Assembly: GCA_032717465.1 (NCBI GenBank)
Contig: CM064653.1
Location: 37,244,603 to 37,308,602, forward strand
Direction of reading: 5' to 3'
Source of the DNA: Coenobita brevimanus
Lineage: Eukaryota > Arthropoda > Malacostraca > Decapoda > Coenobitidae
Length of the DNA: 64,000 bases
Shown in pieces: positions 22,930 to 35,168 of this stretch (position 1 is the stretch's first letter; the number at the start of each line of letters is the position of its first letter). The position numbers were made by a program, and so were the translations under genes. The notes beneath the pieces were generated by a model. That model was not told the origin of the DNA and did not search any database. It worked only from the letters and a program-made list of their open reading frames with translations.

Positions 22930-25435
22930 TACATTCATTGACTTCACCTCTCTCAAGACCATCACATTACTCGTCCCTACATTCACCTTTAGATTCCATT
23001 TCTTACACTCCCAAACTCATCCACCAAGCCTTGCAGCTCCCCTTCGTCTTCACTCAACACAGTATCATCTGCAAACAACAGTACAGGGAGTTTCCAAACA
23101 CTATCCTCTCTCACCAGGGCCACTCCAACATCCACTGCCCTACCTTGTACCTCTTTTATATACAGATTGAACAACTATGGAGACATGACACATCCCTGTT
23201 TCAACCCAACGTTCAATAAGAGAAATTCACTCAGTTCACCATCCACACAGACTGCAGCCTTAGCACCATCATATGTACTCATTCAACAACTTCTCATCTA
23301 CTCCATATATTCTTAATACTTTCCACAATCCTAGTCCATCCACCCTGTCATATGCTTTCTCCATATCCATGAAAGCTGCATACAACTTCTTTCCCTTCTC
23401 TAGAAACTTTTCCACTAAAGATCTAAGAATGAATATCTGATCTACACAACCTCTTCACTTCCTAACGCCTCCCTGTTCTTCTCCAACTTATTCCTCTGTT
23501 CTTTCCCTAACTCTGTCGATAAGTATCCTACCATACACTTTTCCTATTACACCAAGAAGACAAATGCTCCGATGATTACCACACACTTCTTTTTCCCCTT
23601 TTCCTTTGTATAGGGGGATAATTATACCTGACTTCCAATCCTCCGGGACTCTACCATCCTCCCAAGCCAATCTGCACATCTTCCACATCCATTCTACTAC
23701 TCTCTCTCCCCCATGCTTCAGCATTTCACCACACACTCCATCAATTCCTGGGGCTTTCCCCAATTTGACCTTCTTCATTGCTTCCACAACTTCTATCCTA
23801 CTGATTTCTTCCTGTCTTCTCACCTCCCTCCTTCTCCCAGCCATTCCCCAGCCAGTTATACTCACATTACTTTCATCCTCTATGTTCAACAATTCCTTAA
23901 AGTGTTCTCTTCATCTGCTCACTTTTTCTCCCTTCTCCACTAGTAATCTACCATTTTTATCCTTCACTTCCCTGCTAACTTCACTGTCACCTTGTCTTAC
24001 TCTCTTCACCTCTTTCCAGAACATTTTCTTACAGTCCCTCCACTTTACACTCAAATTCCTTCCAAAGTCCTCATCCACTCTCTTCTTACTCTCTCTAACT
24101 AATCTTTTCACCTCCCTCTTCCTTTCTACATATAACTCTTTCTTCCGCCTCTCAGCTTCTTCTACGCCCCTATTTCTCATCCATTCATTGTATGCTTTCT
24201 TCTTTTGTGCCACAGCTTGTCTCACCTCTTCATTCCACCACGCTGTTCCTTGCACCCCCCTCCGTCTTCTCTTCACCCCACACACCGCATCACATGCTGC
24301 ACATATTTCTTCTGTAAATATCCTGCACACACCTTCCACGTCCCCCATCTGCTCCAATTCATATCTACCCAATCATTCCTCCACTTCTCTCTTATAGTCT
24401 GCCTTTTTATCATCCTCTTGTAACCTTTCCACTCTCCTTGCAACTACTCCTTCTTCCCATCCTTCCCTTCTTCTATTTCTCCATCTTGGATCTTGATTCT
24501 GGCCACCACCAAGTAGTGGTCAGAAAGTCCACTCCCCCAACCTCTATAAGCTCTTGCATCCATTACACATCGCATCCTTTCATCCACACGCATATAATCA
24601 ATCATTGCCTTCTTTTCATTCAGTTCACCACCCGCCCTTCTCATCACTCGCCATGTATACCTGCAGATCATTTTGCGCCTGAAGAGGGTATTGGCTATCA
24701 CCAACCCCCTCCCGACACAAATGTCCACTAACTCACTGCCATTCTCATCTACCTCAGCAGGCACACCTCAATCACCAACTATTCCATCCACCCTCACATT
24801 CCCTACTTTACCATTCATATCACCAAACAAAAACACTCTCATTCCTTCAAAACTTTTTCCATGCACACTTCCACATTTGTCCAGAACTCTTCTCTCACTC
24901 TGCTTGCACGATCTTGTGTTGGAACATACAAGACACAATCGCCCACATTTGTATTCCAACTTTCAATCTTACCCACACAATTCTTGAGCCACCTGATCCA
25001 TACTCTATTACATTCTTCTTCCATCTTTTACTCACAACAATACACACTCCTTTCTTTGCCCTTTCATTCTCACCTACTCCTGCATATATATCCCATCCAT
25101 ACTCCCATTCTCTCGCACTCTCTCCTCTCCATTTAGTTTCAGTTACTCCACATACACCCACTTTCGCACCCTCAAGCACCTGGACAATCTCTCTCTCTCT
25201 CACCTCATCATTCACACCCCTTACATTCCATGTTGAGATCCGTACCATGTCCACTGTCCGGTCCTTGGTATTCATCTTTTGGTCAGTCCTTGTCCTAGGC
25301 TTCTTGTTTGTCTTTTTAGTTAGCTGTTTTCCGGGGAGGGGCACTAACCCACCGCCAACCCTCTTAGTCGCCTCGTACGACAAGCAGGGAAACTGGGGGA
25401 GTATTTTTGAAAACCCCCCTACCCCCAGAGGGTAG
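22930..25435 (-). mobile_element. RTE-type LINE, copy 3, 5' part
   Basis: The 5' portion of copy 3 resumes at TA 22930-22931. It includes the best-preserved N-terminus in the window: the frame 25383 to 24895 reads through RTDQKMNTKDRTVDMVRIST, WNVRGVNDEVREREIVQVLE and TETKWRGESAREW. The endonuclease (GDMNGKVGNVRVDG) and linker continue in broken frames at 24959-24444, 24372-23911 and 23892-23488. Several small deletions (for example near 23280 and 23010) disrupt the RT. The 5' end near 25435 has the G-rich leader TACCCTCTGGGGGTAGGGGG (read inverted). Confidence 0.85.
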
Positions 25436-26850
25436 CAGTACTACAGAAAGCCACCTGAATGCCTTTGATAGCATGTTTACTGCCAATTCCGCTGACTGGA
25501 CATGAGGTCACCACACCAAAACAGAGTGTATGCAATTTAAAACCATAAACAGCAGTGGACGCCTAACTGGAAGTGCTGAAACATAATTGGAGGACTTGGT
25601 CCCCAGGACCCCCAATACCAACCTAACCTAGTGCAAACTAAGATGTGCATTACATTAAACTGGCGCCAAAACAGTATTGTGCATTGAAAGCGTTTGTTTA
25701 TCATTGGCAAAATCATCACCCAACCGTGCAGTGGTGAAACACTGCCTCAGTTTGGTCAGTGTGGAGGGTAAACTTTGACAAAAATGTTAACATGTTTGGT
25801 CATGTATAAGTGCCTCAACACACAGGAGGAGGAGATTTGTTTAATGGGTTTTCCCTCACCACCAATGTGGTACATGTATAGGGATGCCGCAGCCTAGAAG
25901 TTAAATACAAAGAAGGTTTGTTATGGGAAGTATTGCTTGTTTGTCACCTGACAGATACAAGGATGCATCACCAGCAGGTTCATACAATGTAGGCTGATGC
26001 CCCTTCACTATTCTATACCTGTACATTTTTATACATGGATGCATCACCAGCAGGTCAATACGATGCAGGCTGTTGCCCCTTCACTATTCAATACCTGTAC
26101 ATTGTTGTACCATTGCATCCTGCCACATGCCTGCTGAGCCCATCATGGAACGTGCTGTCGCCATCAAATGCCCCTCAACCAATTTGCCACAAGCTTGTGG
26201 CTCAAACCCTCTGCAGCACAAAAACCAGAGTAGGGCAACATGACCCCTTGTGTGGACGGGGCTGAAGAGTCAATGTCCTCACTCAACAAACACACAAAAA
26301 AATCTTGGTGCACAGTGTATGTAGAACTGGGTGAGATGTGAGAAAGGACTGAGTATACAGGTGTGTGCCCAGGACAGGTACCTGTACGTAAGCCAGCCAA
26401 TCATGACGAGTGTGGCGGGTGACGTTACCACACATGACATTTAAGCTGCATTGTCACCAGCTGACACTTCCCACATGACCTCAGGATTACCCCATGTTGA
26501 TCATAACCTCTTGCATAATGCTGACTGTGTTACAACAATAACACTTTACTCAAGAACTGACTGTGTATCAATAAAAATAAAATCAACATCCTCATCCAGA
26601 CTTCCTTTCCCACCCTATGGCAAGTGAGGAGTAGCAACGTCCAGACAGCCCAAATTTACCCAATCCAATGGGCCAAGCTTCCATTCACTCACCATTCAAG
26701 CCCTGGGATTCCTGGATCTATCTGATATGCCAAAAACATTCACTACATTCTTTAGCTTATCGTAAACGTATCCGATAGAATCAATCCAGACGCTGACACG
26801 TTAAAGAGGGGAGCCAAATCCCTGATCATGCGCTTCTCCTCACAATACTC
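25436..26850. other. No gene recognised
   Basis: About 1.4 kb of moderately complex sequence without a convincing ORF, RNA gene or terminal repeats. Its only clear structure is the 77-bp tandem duplication at 25961-26110. Confidence 0.5.
25961..26110. repeat. 77-bp tandem duplication
   Basis: The block starting GGATGCATCACCAGCAGGT occurs at 25961 and 26038, with the whole intervening sequence (including CCCCTTCACTATTC and ATACCTGTACATT) repeated with few differences. Confidence 0.85.
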
Positions 26851-26854
26851 ATTC

Positions 26855-27280
26855 AGCCAGCCTGATCTCTTGTCAGTCCCCTAGCCTCACCAACTTCCAC
26901 ACATCTCTTTCTCACACACCCATCCACCATAGCCCTCGATCTTCTCCTTGGCCTACCTCGCCTCCTCCCGTCATCAAATTCATCCACCCAGCTCGATCTC
27001 TTGTCAGTCCCCTTGTCTCACCGACTTCCAAACCTCTCTTTCTCACACCCATCCACCATATTACTCTACCTTCTCTTCGGCCTACCTCACCTTTTCCCTC
27101 CCCCAAATTCGCTCAGATCTATCTTTTTCACCACTCTATTGTTATCCATTCTCTCCACATGACCATACCATCTCAGTACACTCTTCGATTCTGGTGTCCA
27201 CAGACTTCCTCACTCCACATCTTTCACGAATCACATTATTTCATATCCTATGCACTCTCTGTACTCCACATACATAAATA
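26855..27280 (-). mobile_element. LINE 3' fragment with internal duplication
   Basis: The minus strand encodes an RTE-like RT C-terminus (GHVERMDNNRVVKK, then GEVGRREGRVIWWMGVRKRG, TRDRAGWMNL). A block of about 120 bases, marked by CTCTTGTCAGTCCCC and CTTTCTCACAC.CCATCCACC, is present twice in tandem. The catalytic RT is missing. The family differs from the seven (TAGA)-tailed copies. Confidence 0.55.
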
Positions 27281-27345
27281 CAAGACAATGGGAATAAAAA
27301 TGCATATATATCAATCGAAAAAGCTTACATGAGTAATCAGAAAAA

Positions 27346-29012
27346 TCGTCTATCTATCTATTGCCAGACGCCTCAATCCCATACGGGGTGGCCACAAACA
27401 AATCGCCTCCACGCCACACTGTCCCCCGCCATTTCACCGCCCTGCTCCCAACTCACACACCCCTCTCTCATATACCTCTCCACCCCATCCCTCCATCTCA
27501 TCCTGGGCCTCCCTCACCCTCTCCCCCCCTCCACCTCACTCACATATACTCTCCTCATCAGTCTCTCACCCTCCATCCTCTCCACATGACCAAACCACCT
27601 CAGTGTGTTCCTCCTAATGCTTCCTATCACATCCACATCCATACCACAATGCTCCTTTATATCCTCATTTGTCAGCCTGTCTCTCTATGTGACTCCATAG
27701 GCTCCTCTTAAATAACTCATTTCCACTGCTCTCACTCTTGACTTGTGTCCTTCCAACAACGTCCAAGCTTCACTTCCATACGTTAGAGTTGGTAACACAA
27801 TACTGTCATGTAGTAACTTCTTTCCCTTCTCTAGAAACTTTTCCACTAAAGATCTAAGAATGAATATCTGATCTACACAACCTCTCCCCTTCCTAATGCC
27901 TCCCTGTTCTTCTCCAACAAATTCCTCTGTTCTTTCCCTAACTCTGTCAATGAGTATCCTACCATACACTTTTCCTATTACACTAAGAAGACAAATGCTC
28001 CGATGATTACCACACACTTCTTTTTCCCCTTTTCCTTTGTACAGGGGAATAATTATACTTGACTTCCAATCCTCCGGGACTCTATCTTTCTACCAGGCCA
28101 ATCTGCACATCTTGCACATCCATTCTACTACTATCTCTACCCCATGGTTCAGCACTGCACCACACACTCCATCAATTCCTGGGGCTTTCCCCAATTTGAC
28201 TTTCTTCATTGCTTCCACAACTTCTATCCTACTGATTTCTTCCTGTTTTCTCACCTCCCTCCTTCTCCCAGCCATTCCCCAGCCACTTATACTCACATTA
28301 CTTCCGTCCTCTATGTTCAACAATTCCTTAAAGTGTTCTCTCCATCTGCTCACTTTTTCGCCCTTCTCCACTAGTAATCTACCATTTTTATCTTTAACTC
28401 CCCTGCTAACTACACTGTCACCCTGTCTTACTCTCTTCACCTCCTTCCAGAACATTTTCTTACAGTCCCTTCACTTTACACTCAAATTCTTTCCAAATTC
28501 CTCATCCACTCTCTTCTTACTCTCTCTTACTAATCTTTTCACCTCTCTCTTCCTTTCTACATATAACTCTCTCTTCCGTCTCTCAACTTCTTCCACACCC
28601 CTATTTCTCATCCATTCATTGTATGCTTTCTTCTTTTGTGCCAGAGCTGTCTCACCTCGTCATTCCACCACGCTGTTCCTTGCACCCCCCTTCGTCTTCT
28701 CTCCACCCCACACACCACATCACATGCTGCACATATTTCTTCTGTGAATATCCTGCACACACCTTCCACGTCCCCCATCTGCTCCAATTCATATTTACCC
28801 AATCATTCTGCTACTTCTCTCTTATATTCTGCCATTTTATCATCCTCTTGTAACCTTTCCACTCTCCTTGTAACTACTCCTTCTTCCCGTCCTTCCCTTG
28901 TTCTATTTCTCCATCTTGCTTGGATCTTGATACTGGCCACCACCAAGTAGTGGTCAGTAAGTCCACTCCCCCAACCTCTGTAAGCTCTTGCATCCATTAC
29001 ACATCTTCGTAC
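27346..29012 (-). mobile_element. RTE-type LINE, copy 4, internally deleted
   Basis: It has a short (TATC) tail at 27350-27361 and a truncated 5' end at 29012, next to an (AAT)n run. Relative to copy 1 it lacks 666 bases (222 codons, in frame), joined at AACTT near 27815. The fused protein reads EKGKK straight into LLHDSIV, so the whole palm with its FADD box is gone. Upstream pieces keep RT fingers and linker (KAPGIDGV, EVCGNHRSICLL). It cannot encode an active RT. Confidence 0.85.
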
Positions 29013-29270
29013 CTCTGAAAATAACAATAATAATAATAATAATAATAATGTGTACAGAAAATGCATTACAGAATGAAAAAATGAATTACTTCTTTCATTC
29101 ATTGCAAGCTAGTTCAATAGGCATTTTATAACCTGGGGATGTTTCTTTATTTCTTCTATGTCTCTTTTTTTTCTCTTTCTCTTTTTATTCATCTTTATTT
29201 TTTCTTATCTGTAAGTTTACTGTTTCAGTCAGCAAAAATATGACCCCTTTCAGCTCAGTGACTTATTTCA

Positions 29271-29705
29271 CTAGTACCCATGGAGATTCTGGAGTACAAA
29301 TGCTGTTAAGTTTAATCTGACTAGTAACCAAGGAGATTCTAGAGTACAAATGCAGTTGTTTGATTTGACTAGTAACCAGAGATTATAAAGCCTGATTGCT
29401 AGAAATTGCTTGATTTGACTAGTAACTAAGGAGATTCTAGAGTACAACTGCACTTGAGTTTGATCTGACTAGTAACAAAGGAGATTCTAGAGTATAACTG
29501 CAGTTGAGCTTGATTTGAGTAGTACCCAAGGAGAGCGTAAAGCATGACTGCAGGAAACAGGTCTGATCTGACTAGTAACCAAGGAGATTCTAAAGCTTGA
29601 TTGAAGGAAAGGTTTGATTTGACAGGTAACCATGGAGATTCTGATGTCTAATGGCAGGATATAGACAGACCTAGCCTGATATGACTAGTGAACAAGGAGA
29701 CTCAA
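29271..29705. repeat. Degenerate ~60-bp satellite (CTAGTAACCAAGGAGATTCT)
   Basis: Seven or so units carrying GACTAGTAACCAAGGAGATTC followed by variable TAGAGTACAA.TGCAGTTGAG sequence. The inverse of the core motif recurs at 31616-31740 and 36613-36741 with a shorter spacing. An (AAT)n run lies at about 29024-29049. Confidence 0.85.
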
Positions 29706-29749
29706 TGATTTTAGCCTATTATGAGTTTTTTAATGGAGAAATTAATTCC

Positions 29750-30760
29750 GTTTGTAAAAAATAAATGGTTTTAAAATATTTAATAATAATACAAAATGAT
29801 AAAATAATATTAAAATAATAATAATAACAACAACAACAACAACAATAAAGACAAGTTGCTCCTCAACTTATGAAATTATAATTATCATTGTCATTATCAA
29901 TCTATGTCATTATTTATATATCTATCTATATTACTGTGTTATTACTTATTCATCTACAGTATATTACAGTACTGCTTATCTATCACCATCATCACAACTG
30001 TCTATCCATCATTATCTATCACCATCTATTTACCATCACCATCATGACAACTGTCTATCCATCATTATATATCACCATTTATTTACCATCACCATCATCA
30101 CAACTGTCTATCCATCATTATCTATCACCATCTATCTATCTACCTATCACCACTATCATCACAACTGTCTATCCATCATTATCTATCACCATCTATCTAT
30201 CATCACCATCACGTGTCCATCCATCATTATCTATCACCATCTATCTATCACCACCATCATCACAACTCTGTCCATCATTATTTATCATCATCTATCTATC
30301 ATCACAACTGTCTATCCATCATTATCTATCACCACCATCACAACTGACTATCCATCATTATCTATCACCATCTATCTATCACCACAACTGTCTATCCATC
30401 ATTATCTATCACCATCTATCTATCTATCATTACCACCATCACAACTGTCTATCCATCATTATCTATCACCATCTATCATCACCATCATCACAACTATCCA
30501 TCATTATCTATGAACTATCTATCACCTGTCTATCTATCTATCACAGGAACTCAATATAGTAGTGAGACAACTGTTAACATATCTATCTCTCCAACTATCT
30601 ATCAGTCTATCTACAACATTTATCTGTCTATCAGTCTGTTTAGAAGGTGAAGCAACTGTTAACATATCTATCAATCTATCTCACAGGAACTCATGTGATG
30701 GAGAAACTAACATCTATCTATCTATCGTAAGTGGTGGAGCAACTGTCGACATACTTTAAC
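29750..30760. repeat. (TAA)n, then ATCT/CATT minisatellite
   Basis: AT-rich (TAA)n/(CAA)n sequence at 29760-29850. Then about ten irregular units of CTATCCATCATTATCTATCA followed by ACCATCTATC and CACCACCATCATCACAACTG at about 29960-30545. It ends in (CTAT)n with a related block to 30760. Any open frame here is Ile-Tyr-His low complexity, not a gene. Confidence 0.85.
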
Positions 30761-30771
30761 TTGGCCAAAGA

Positions 30772-31200
30772 AAATGCTAGTCACAAAGAAGTGCTATGGA
30801 GGGATGTACAGCACATTTGCACTAGAATATGATGCTAGTCACAAAGAAGTGCTATGGAAGGGAATTTATAGCCATAAAAGGACAATATTCTTGGCCAAAA
30901 TACAGTGAAAGAACTACTGAAGGTTAACTCATGATTTTGATGCATAGTAGTAGTAGTAGTAGGTGGTGGTGGTGGTGGCAGTAGTAGTAGTAGTAGACTG
31001 TGGTGGTGGTGGTGGTGGTGGTGCTGCTGCTGACAATTTCCTCTTCTCATTGTCACTACACAGGATGGCCTTGAAGGAGTGCTTTTTCCCTGTGGTTGAT
31101 GGGTCTGCTTCATTGTTAGTACAACAACAAACTGAAAAAATAATCTGATTTTAGCAAACAATATCAAGTTAAGGAATTCTCTCTCTCTCTCTCTCTCATA
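30772..31200. repeat. Short duplication and simple repeats
   Basis: ATGCTAGTCACAAAGAAGTG occurs at about 30773 and 30831. A (TAG)n/(GGT)n block covers 30944-31028 and a (CT)n run covers 31180-31198. No gene recognised. Confidence 0.8.
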
Positions 31201-31615
31201 TAGCAAGTTTTCTTCCTTGTCTGTCCATCTATCTACCTAGCAAAGAATCACTCCATCTATCTTCTGTCAATTCACCTATCAAACATAATAAACAATAACT
31301 CTGTATGCAAGGGAAGCATCACTCTTTCGTATCGTTTATAAAAGCTTTCCATGCTGCTTGATCTCTGGCAGCCTCTCTTTGGTTCTTGCAATATTCGTAT
31401 GGTTTATAAAGGCTCCAATACACATGCATGCATCAGCCTGTCACCTAATGGTGACTCGCCTTGCTGCTTGATCTCTAGCAGCCTCCCTATTCAGTCACTG
31501 ACATCTCCATATCACCTCATCCTCCACCATCTAGCTGCCCTTTCTCCAACCCACAACCCCTGAAACAATTATGTATAAAAGTAAAATAAATCCTACATAG
31601 CTTTTTGTGCGTTAC
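31201..31615. other. No gene recognised
   Basis: Partly repeated sequence: GCTGCTTGATCTCT.GCAGCCTC occurs at about 31349 and 31459. It may be a very old coding or LINE remnant, but I cannot identify it. Confidence 0.4.
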
Positions 31616-31740
31616 TAAGCCTCCTTGGTTACTAGTTCAATGAATCTACCTGGTTAGTCAACTGAGTCTCCTTGGTTACTACTCCAATGAGTTTCCTTGG
31701 TTGTTAGTCAAATGAATCTCCTTGGTTACTGTACTATTAG
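31616..31740. repeat. Satellite, inverted orientation, second locus
   Basis: Four units containing CTCCTTGGTTACTAGTCAA-like sequence at about 33-bp spacing, the reverse complement of the 29271-29705 core. It is followed at 31737 by sequence resembling the terminus of the TIR element at 36744. Confidence 0.8.
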
Positions 31741-32470
31741 CATTTGCCTGATTCTCTTGTGCCGCACCCCCTTGGCCCTGCCCACTCACCCGTCAGCCCA
31801 AGAAGAAGTTCTGAGCCAGTCTTGCCTTGCCGATGTTGGGTAAACATGTCAGGCGCTTTCGCTAATCGAAGTAACAAAACTTTTACTTAACCCCTTAACT
31901 GCAATGATATCTTTTCCATTTAACTAGGAAATGTTTTGGTAAAGGATGTTGGAAAAAAAGTACCAAGGAACGTCATCGACCTGAAAGGTTTGTAAAGTAA
32001 CGAACATTCCCTTTTTATGAAAATAAAAAGGTACACACTCTACAAAGAACTTAGACATTTTTCCTTATCTATTTGGTATCCCCACACACACACACACACA
32101 CACACACAAAACCCTTTTCCCTCTAAGATTTCACTGACTTCGTGTATAGAATGAAATTTCTCATTCTGAAGCGAAGCCAGTGACATTTCATTTTCCTACT
32201 TCTATATTTGATCCCTCCAGTATTAAGGAAATTAATGAAGGAAATAAGGAAACTTACAATATAGTTATGATACTGTGGTAACTTACCAGACATGACAGAC
32301 AGATGACTTAATATGTTTTAATAGTAATAGCGGCACAGCTGCGATGTGTTATTGCCAAGCTCCGAACTTTCTTGGCACCAGAACTCAGCTGCAGTCACAG
32401 GAGGAGGCAGGTTGGTTCTTTGCAAACTGATTTTGATTCAGCAAAATTTTAGTGCTTCCTTTGTCATAAA
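31741..32470. other. No gene; (CA)n and a TTAACCCC motif
   Basis: Contains TTAACCCCTTAACTGC at 31887-31902, similar to the first bases of the TTAA-target elements at 51828 and 57135, but no partner end is visible. A (CA)n run lies at 32083-32108. No ORF worth calling. Confidence 0.4.
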
Positions 32471-32783
32471 CAGTGGTGGGCAGCGCAAACGAAGAAGGAC
32501 CTAGCGCAAGCACAAAGCGCAATCCACAGTTCACTACCTTGCGCAAGCGCAAATGCGCAATCTGACAAATATTTAGCTTGTGCAATGTTGCAAAGCACAA
32601 ACGCAAACCATTTGCATATATTTCTGGGAATTACTGAAAAATATTGATATATTTAAATAAAACAGCATACCTACTTACTTTTATTTATTATTTTCCATTA
32701 TTTGTAATTTGCACAACTGCACAATCTAATATTTAGCTTGTGCAATGTCGCAAAGCACTAGTGCAAATCATTTGCATATATTG

Positions 32784-34004
32784 TGGGAAAAGGGTGTGTA
32801 GATCAGATATTTGTTCTAAGATGTTTAGTGGAGAAGTATCTAGAGAAGGGAAGGAAAGTGTATGCTGCCTTCATGGACTTGGAGAAAGCTTATGACAGAA
32901 CAGATAGGCAAGGTATGTGGAAGGTATTAAGAATATATGGAGTGGAGGGGAAATTGTTGAGTGCTGTGAAGAGTATGTATGAAGGAGCTAGGGTTACAGT
33001 GTGAGTGAATGGTGAGCTGAGTGAGTTCTTTGATCTCAATGTGGGACTGAAACAGGGTTGTGTGATGTCTCCATGGCTGTTTAATATATACATGGATGGG
33101 GTTGTAAAGGAGGTGCAGGGTAGGGCACTGGATGTGGGGGTGGCTCTAATGAATGAGGGCGAGATTTGGAAGCTTCCGGTGTTGCTGTTTGCTGATGATA
33201 CAGTACTGCTGAGTGAAGACGAATGGGAGTTGCAAGGTTTGGTGAATGAATTTGGGACAGTGTGTAGGAGGAGGAATCTGAAAGTTAATGTAAACAAAAG
33301 TAAAGTTATGGTGTTTGAGAGGAATGAAGTCACAGAGTGTGCAGTGAGGTTGGATGGTGAGGATATGGAGAATGTGAGTGCATTCAAGTACTTGGGTAGT
33401 GTGATGAGTAAGGATGGAACTTTGGGGGATGAAGTGCGTGAAAGGGTACAGCAGGGAAGGAAGGTTGTTGGTACACTGAAAGCAGTGATGAGAAATAGGG
33501 AGGTGAGTATGGAAGTTAAGAAGTCACTGCATGATAGTACTGTGATCCCTACCCTGAAGTATGGAAGCGAGGCATGGACCTTGCAAGAGGGGAACAAGTC
33601 AAGAGTGAGAGCAGTGGAAATGAGTTACTTGAGAGGAGCATGTGGAGTGACGTGGAGGGACAGGTTGATGAATGAAGAAGTGAAGGAACGCTGTGGGGTG
33701 GATGTGGATGTAGTTGAGAAGATTAGGAGAAATACACTGAGGTGGTTTGGACGTGAAGAGAATGGAGAATGAAAGACTGACTAAGAGGGTGTATGTAGGT
33801 GAGGTGGAGGGAGGGAGAGGAAGAAGTAGACTGAGGATGAGGTGGAGAGATGGAGTTGAGAGGTATATGAGGGAGGGGGGGGGTGAGTTGGGGGGAGGGT
33901 AGTCAAATGGTGGGTGACAGAGTGACTTGGAGGCGTTTTGTCTGCGGCCACCCTTTGCGGGATTAGGGCGTCGGGCTATAGATAGATAGAGATAGATAGA
34001 TAAA
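32784..34004 (+). mobile_element. RTE-type LINE, copy 5, 5'-truncated (subfamily B)
   Basis: About 1.2 kb covering the RT palm to the 3' end, with tail (GATA)n at 33978-34004. It is much closer to copy 7 than to copies 1-4 and 6: both read NEGEIWKLPVLLFADD and end GGGCGTCGGGCTATAGATAG. The coding stretch has a stop at 33002-33004 where copy 7 has CGA (Arg), a long open frame 33005-33772 with the FADD box and FKYLGSVMSKDG, and a frameshift near 33750 in RWFGHVERM. Confidence 0.85.
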
Positions 34005-34423
34005 CAAATTACTAAATTAGCAACCTGCACACCACCCACGGTGACTGAGGTACAGTAGGTCACTGTCCGGGAAAAAAAGCCTATATTTACCAAGGCATTG
34101 GCAAAGATCACGTGATTACTGTATCATCAACTCTCTCTCTCTCTCTCTCTCTCTTCGACAGAGGAGGGACGGAATAGAGAATAAGAGAGAGAGGAGGGAA
34201 GGAATGGAGAATAAGAGAGAGAGGAGGGATGAAGTTTATGCCTTATCTCCTCACTCAAAGAGACGCTCATTTGCCATTCCCGTATTTATTCTCTCTCTCT
34301 CTCTCTCAGAATAATCCTCTTTATCTCTCTTGTCTTGTCAAAACAATTTATTTAATAATTCAATATAGATATACAACAGCATATATAATTCGTTACACAA
34401 AAAAAAAAATCATGAAAACAGCG

Positions 34424-34484
34424 TATTTAAATCAAATATCCACAGCCTAATAAACTATTAGGCTGTGGATATTTGATTTAAATA
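34424..34484. repeat. Perfect 29-bp inverted repeat with 3-base loop
   Basis: The left arm 34424-34452 and right arm 34456-34484 are exact reverse complements (TATTTAAATCAAATATCCAC... against ...GTGGATATTTGATTTAAATA), separated only by AAC. No coding sequence surrounds it; it lies in the right part of the hAT element. Confidence 0.9.
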
Positions 34485-34718
34485 TGTTTTAATGCTTTTT
34501 GTAAGGAATTGCATATGCTAATCTTAATAAATATTGTATATTTATAATTATTTACTAATAATAATAATTTAAAAAATATTAAAAATACATTATCTCTGTT
34601 GAAGCATATTAAGAAATGCTACTACCCCCTTCCCTCCCGCCTCCCCCCACCAACCCACCCTCGCGACCCACCCCAGCCTCCCCCATCCCTTGTCCAGCCA
34701 TGCGGGATACTCCCAAGA

Positions 34719-34813
34719 CCACGTGTCCCTTGGAAGACCAAGTGTCCCTTGGAAGACCACGTGTCCCTTGGAAGACCAAGTGTCCCTTGGAAGACCACGT
34801 GTCCCTTGGATTG
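34719..34813. repeat. 19-bp minisatellite
   Basis: Five copies of GACCACGTGTCCCTTGGAA. The fifth and sixth bases alternate so that every second unit has CACGTG (an E-box-like palindrome) and the others have CAAGTG. It is followed by GCGCAA-rich subterminal hAT sequence. It is not a CRISPR: there are no unique spacers. Confidence 0.9.
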
Positions 34814-35168
34814 CGCAGTGCGCAATCCGCAGGGCAGGTGCGCACCTGCCTTTTCATGTGCGCAAGCGCAAAATTGCGCATGGTCTCGTGCAGTGCGCAA
34901 TGCGCAAATGATATCACCGGAGTGCAAAGGTGCACAATTGCGCTTTGCACAAGTGTTTGCGCACCTGCCCAGCACTGGCCATAAAGAAATGAATTCAAAG
35001 TCAAAGTAAATAATACGATACTATTACGTGGTATGGCTCCTCATTCTATCAGTAAGCAGAATAATTACCTCAATCAGCAACGAGCAGAGCTGGAAGAGGG
35101 TGGGGCATCAGTAAGGGGTGGGGCACAAGAGACAGTGGCCAACGCTACCGGTATAGTCAAATTGTATA

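Larger units (their letters stand above)
32471..34977. mobile_element. hAT-type element (holds RTE copy 5)
   Basis: The left end CAGTGGTGGGCAGCGCAAAC and the inverted right end CAGTGCTGGGCAGGTGCGCA match as hAT-style termini. The flanks GTCATAAA (32463-32470) and GCCATAAA (34978-34985) form an 8-bp duplication with one difference. Both subterminal regions are packed with GCGCAA/TTGCGC motifs, as is typical of hAT transposase-binding regions. Without the LINE insert it is about 1.3 kb with no transposase. The left side has a 160-bp-spaced internal duplication (ATATTTAGCTTGTGCAATGT at about 32569 and 32731). The right side holds a perfect hairpin and a 19-bp minisatellite. Confidence 0.8.

Noticed and set aside
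29888..30559. 223-codon Ile-Tyr-His-rich frame
   Set aside because: It is the translation of the ATCT/CATT minisatellite; low complexity with no family match.
34424..34484. Bacterial-style intrinsic terminator
   Set aside because: A perfect hairpin without a T-run or an upstream gene, in an evidently eukaryotic sequence.
34719..34813. CRISPR-like direct repeat array
   Set aside because: Units are contiguous with no spacers, and the setting is eukaryotic transposon DNA.
34599..35009. Overlapping frames on both strands, 117-136 codons
   Set aside because: They are generated by the 19-bp minisatellite (no stop in several frames) plus the GCGCAA-rich hAT end.
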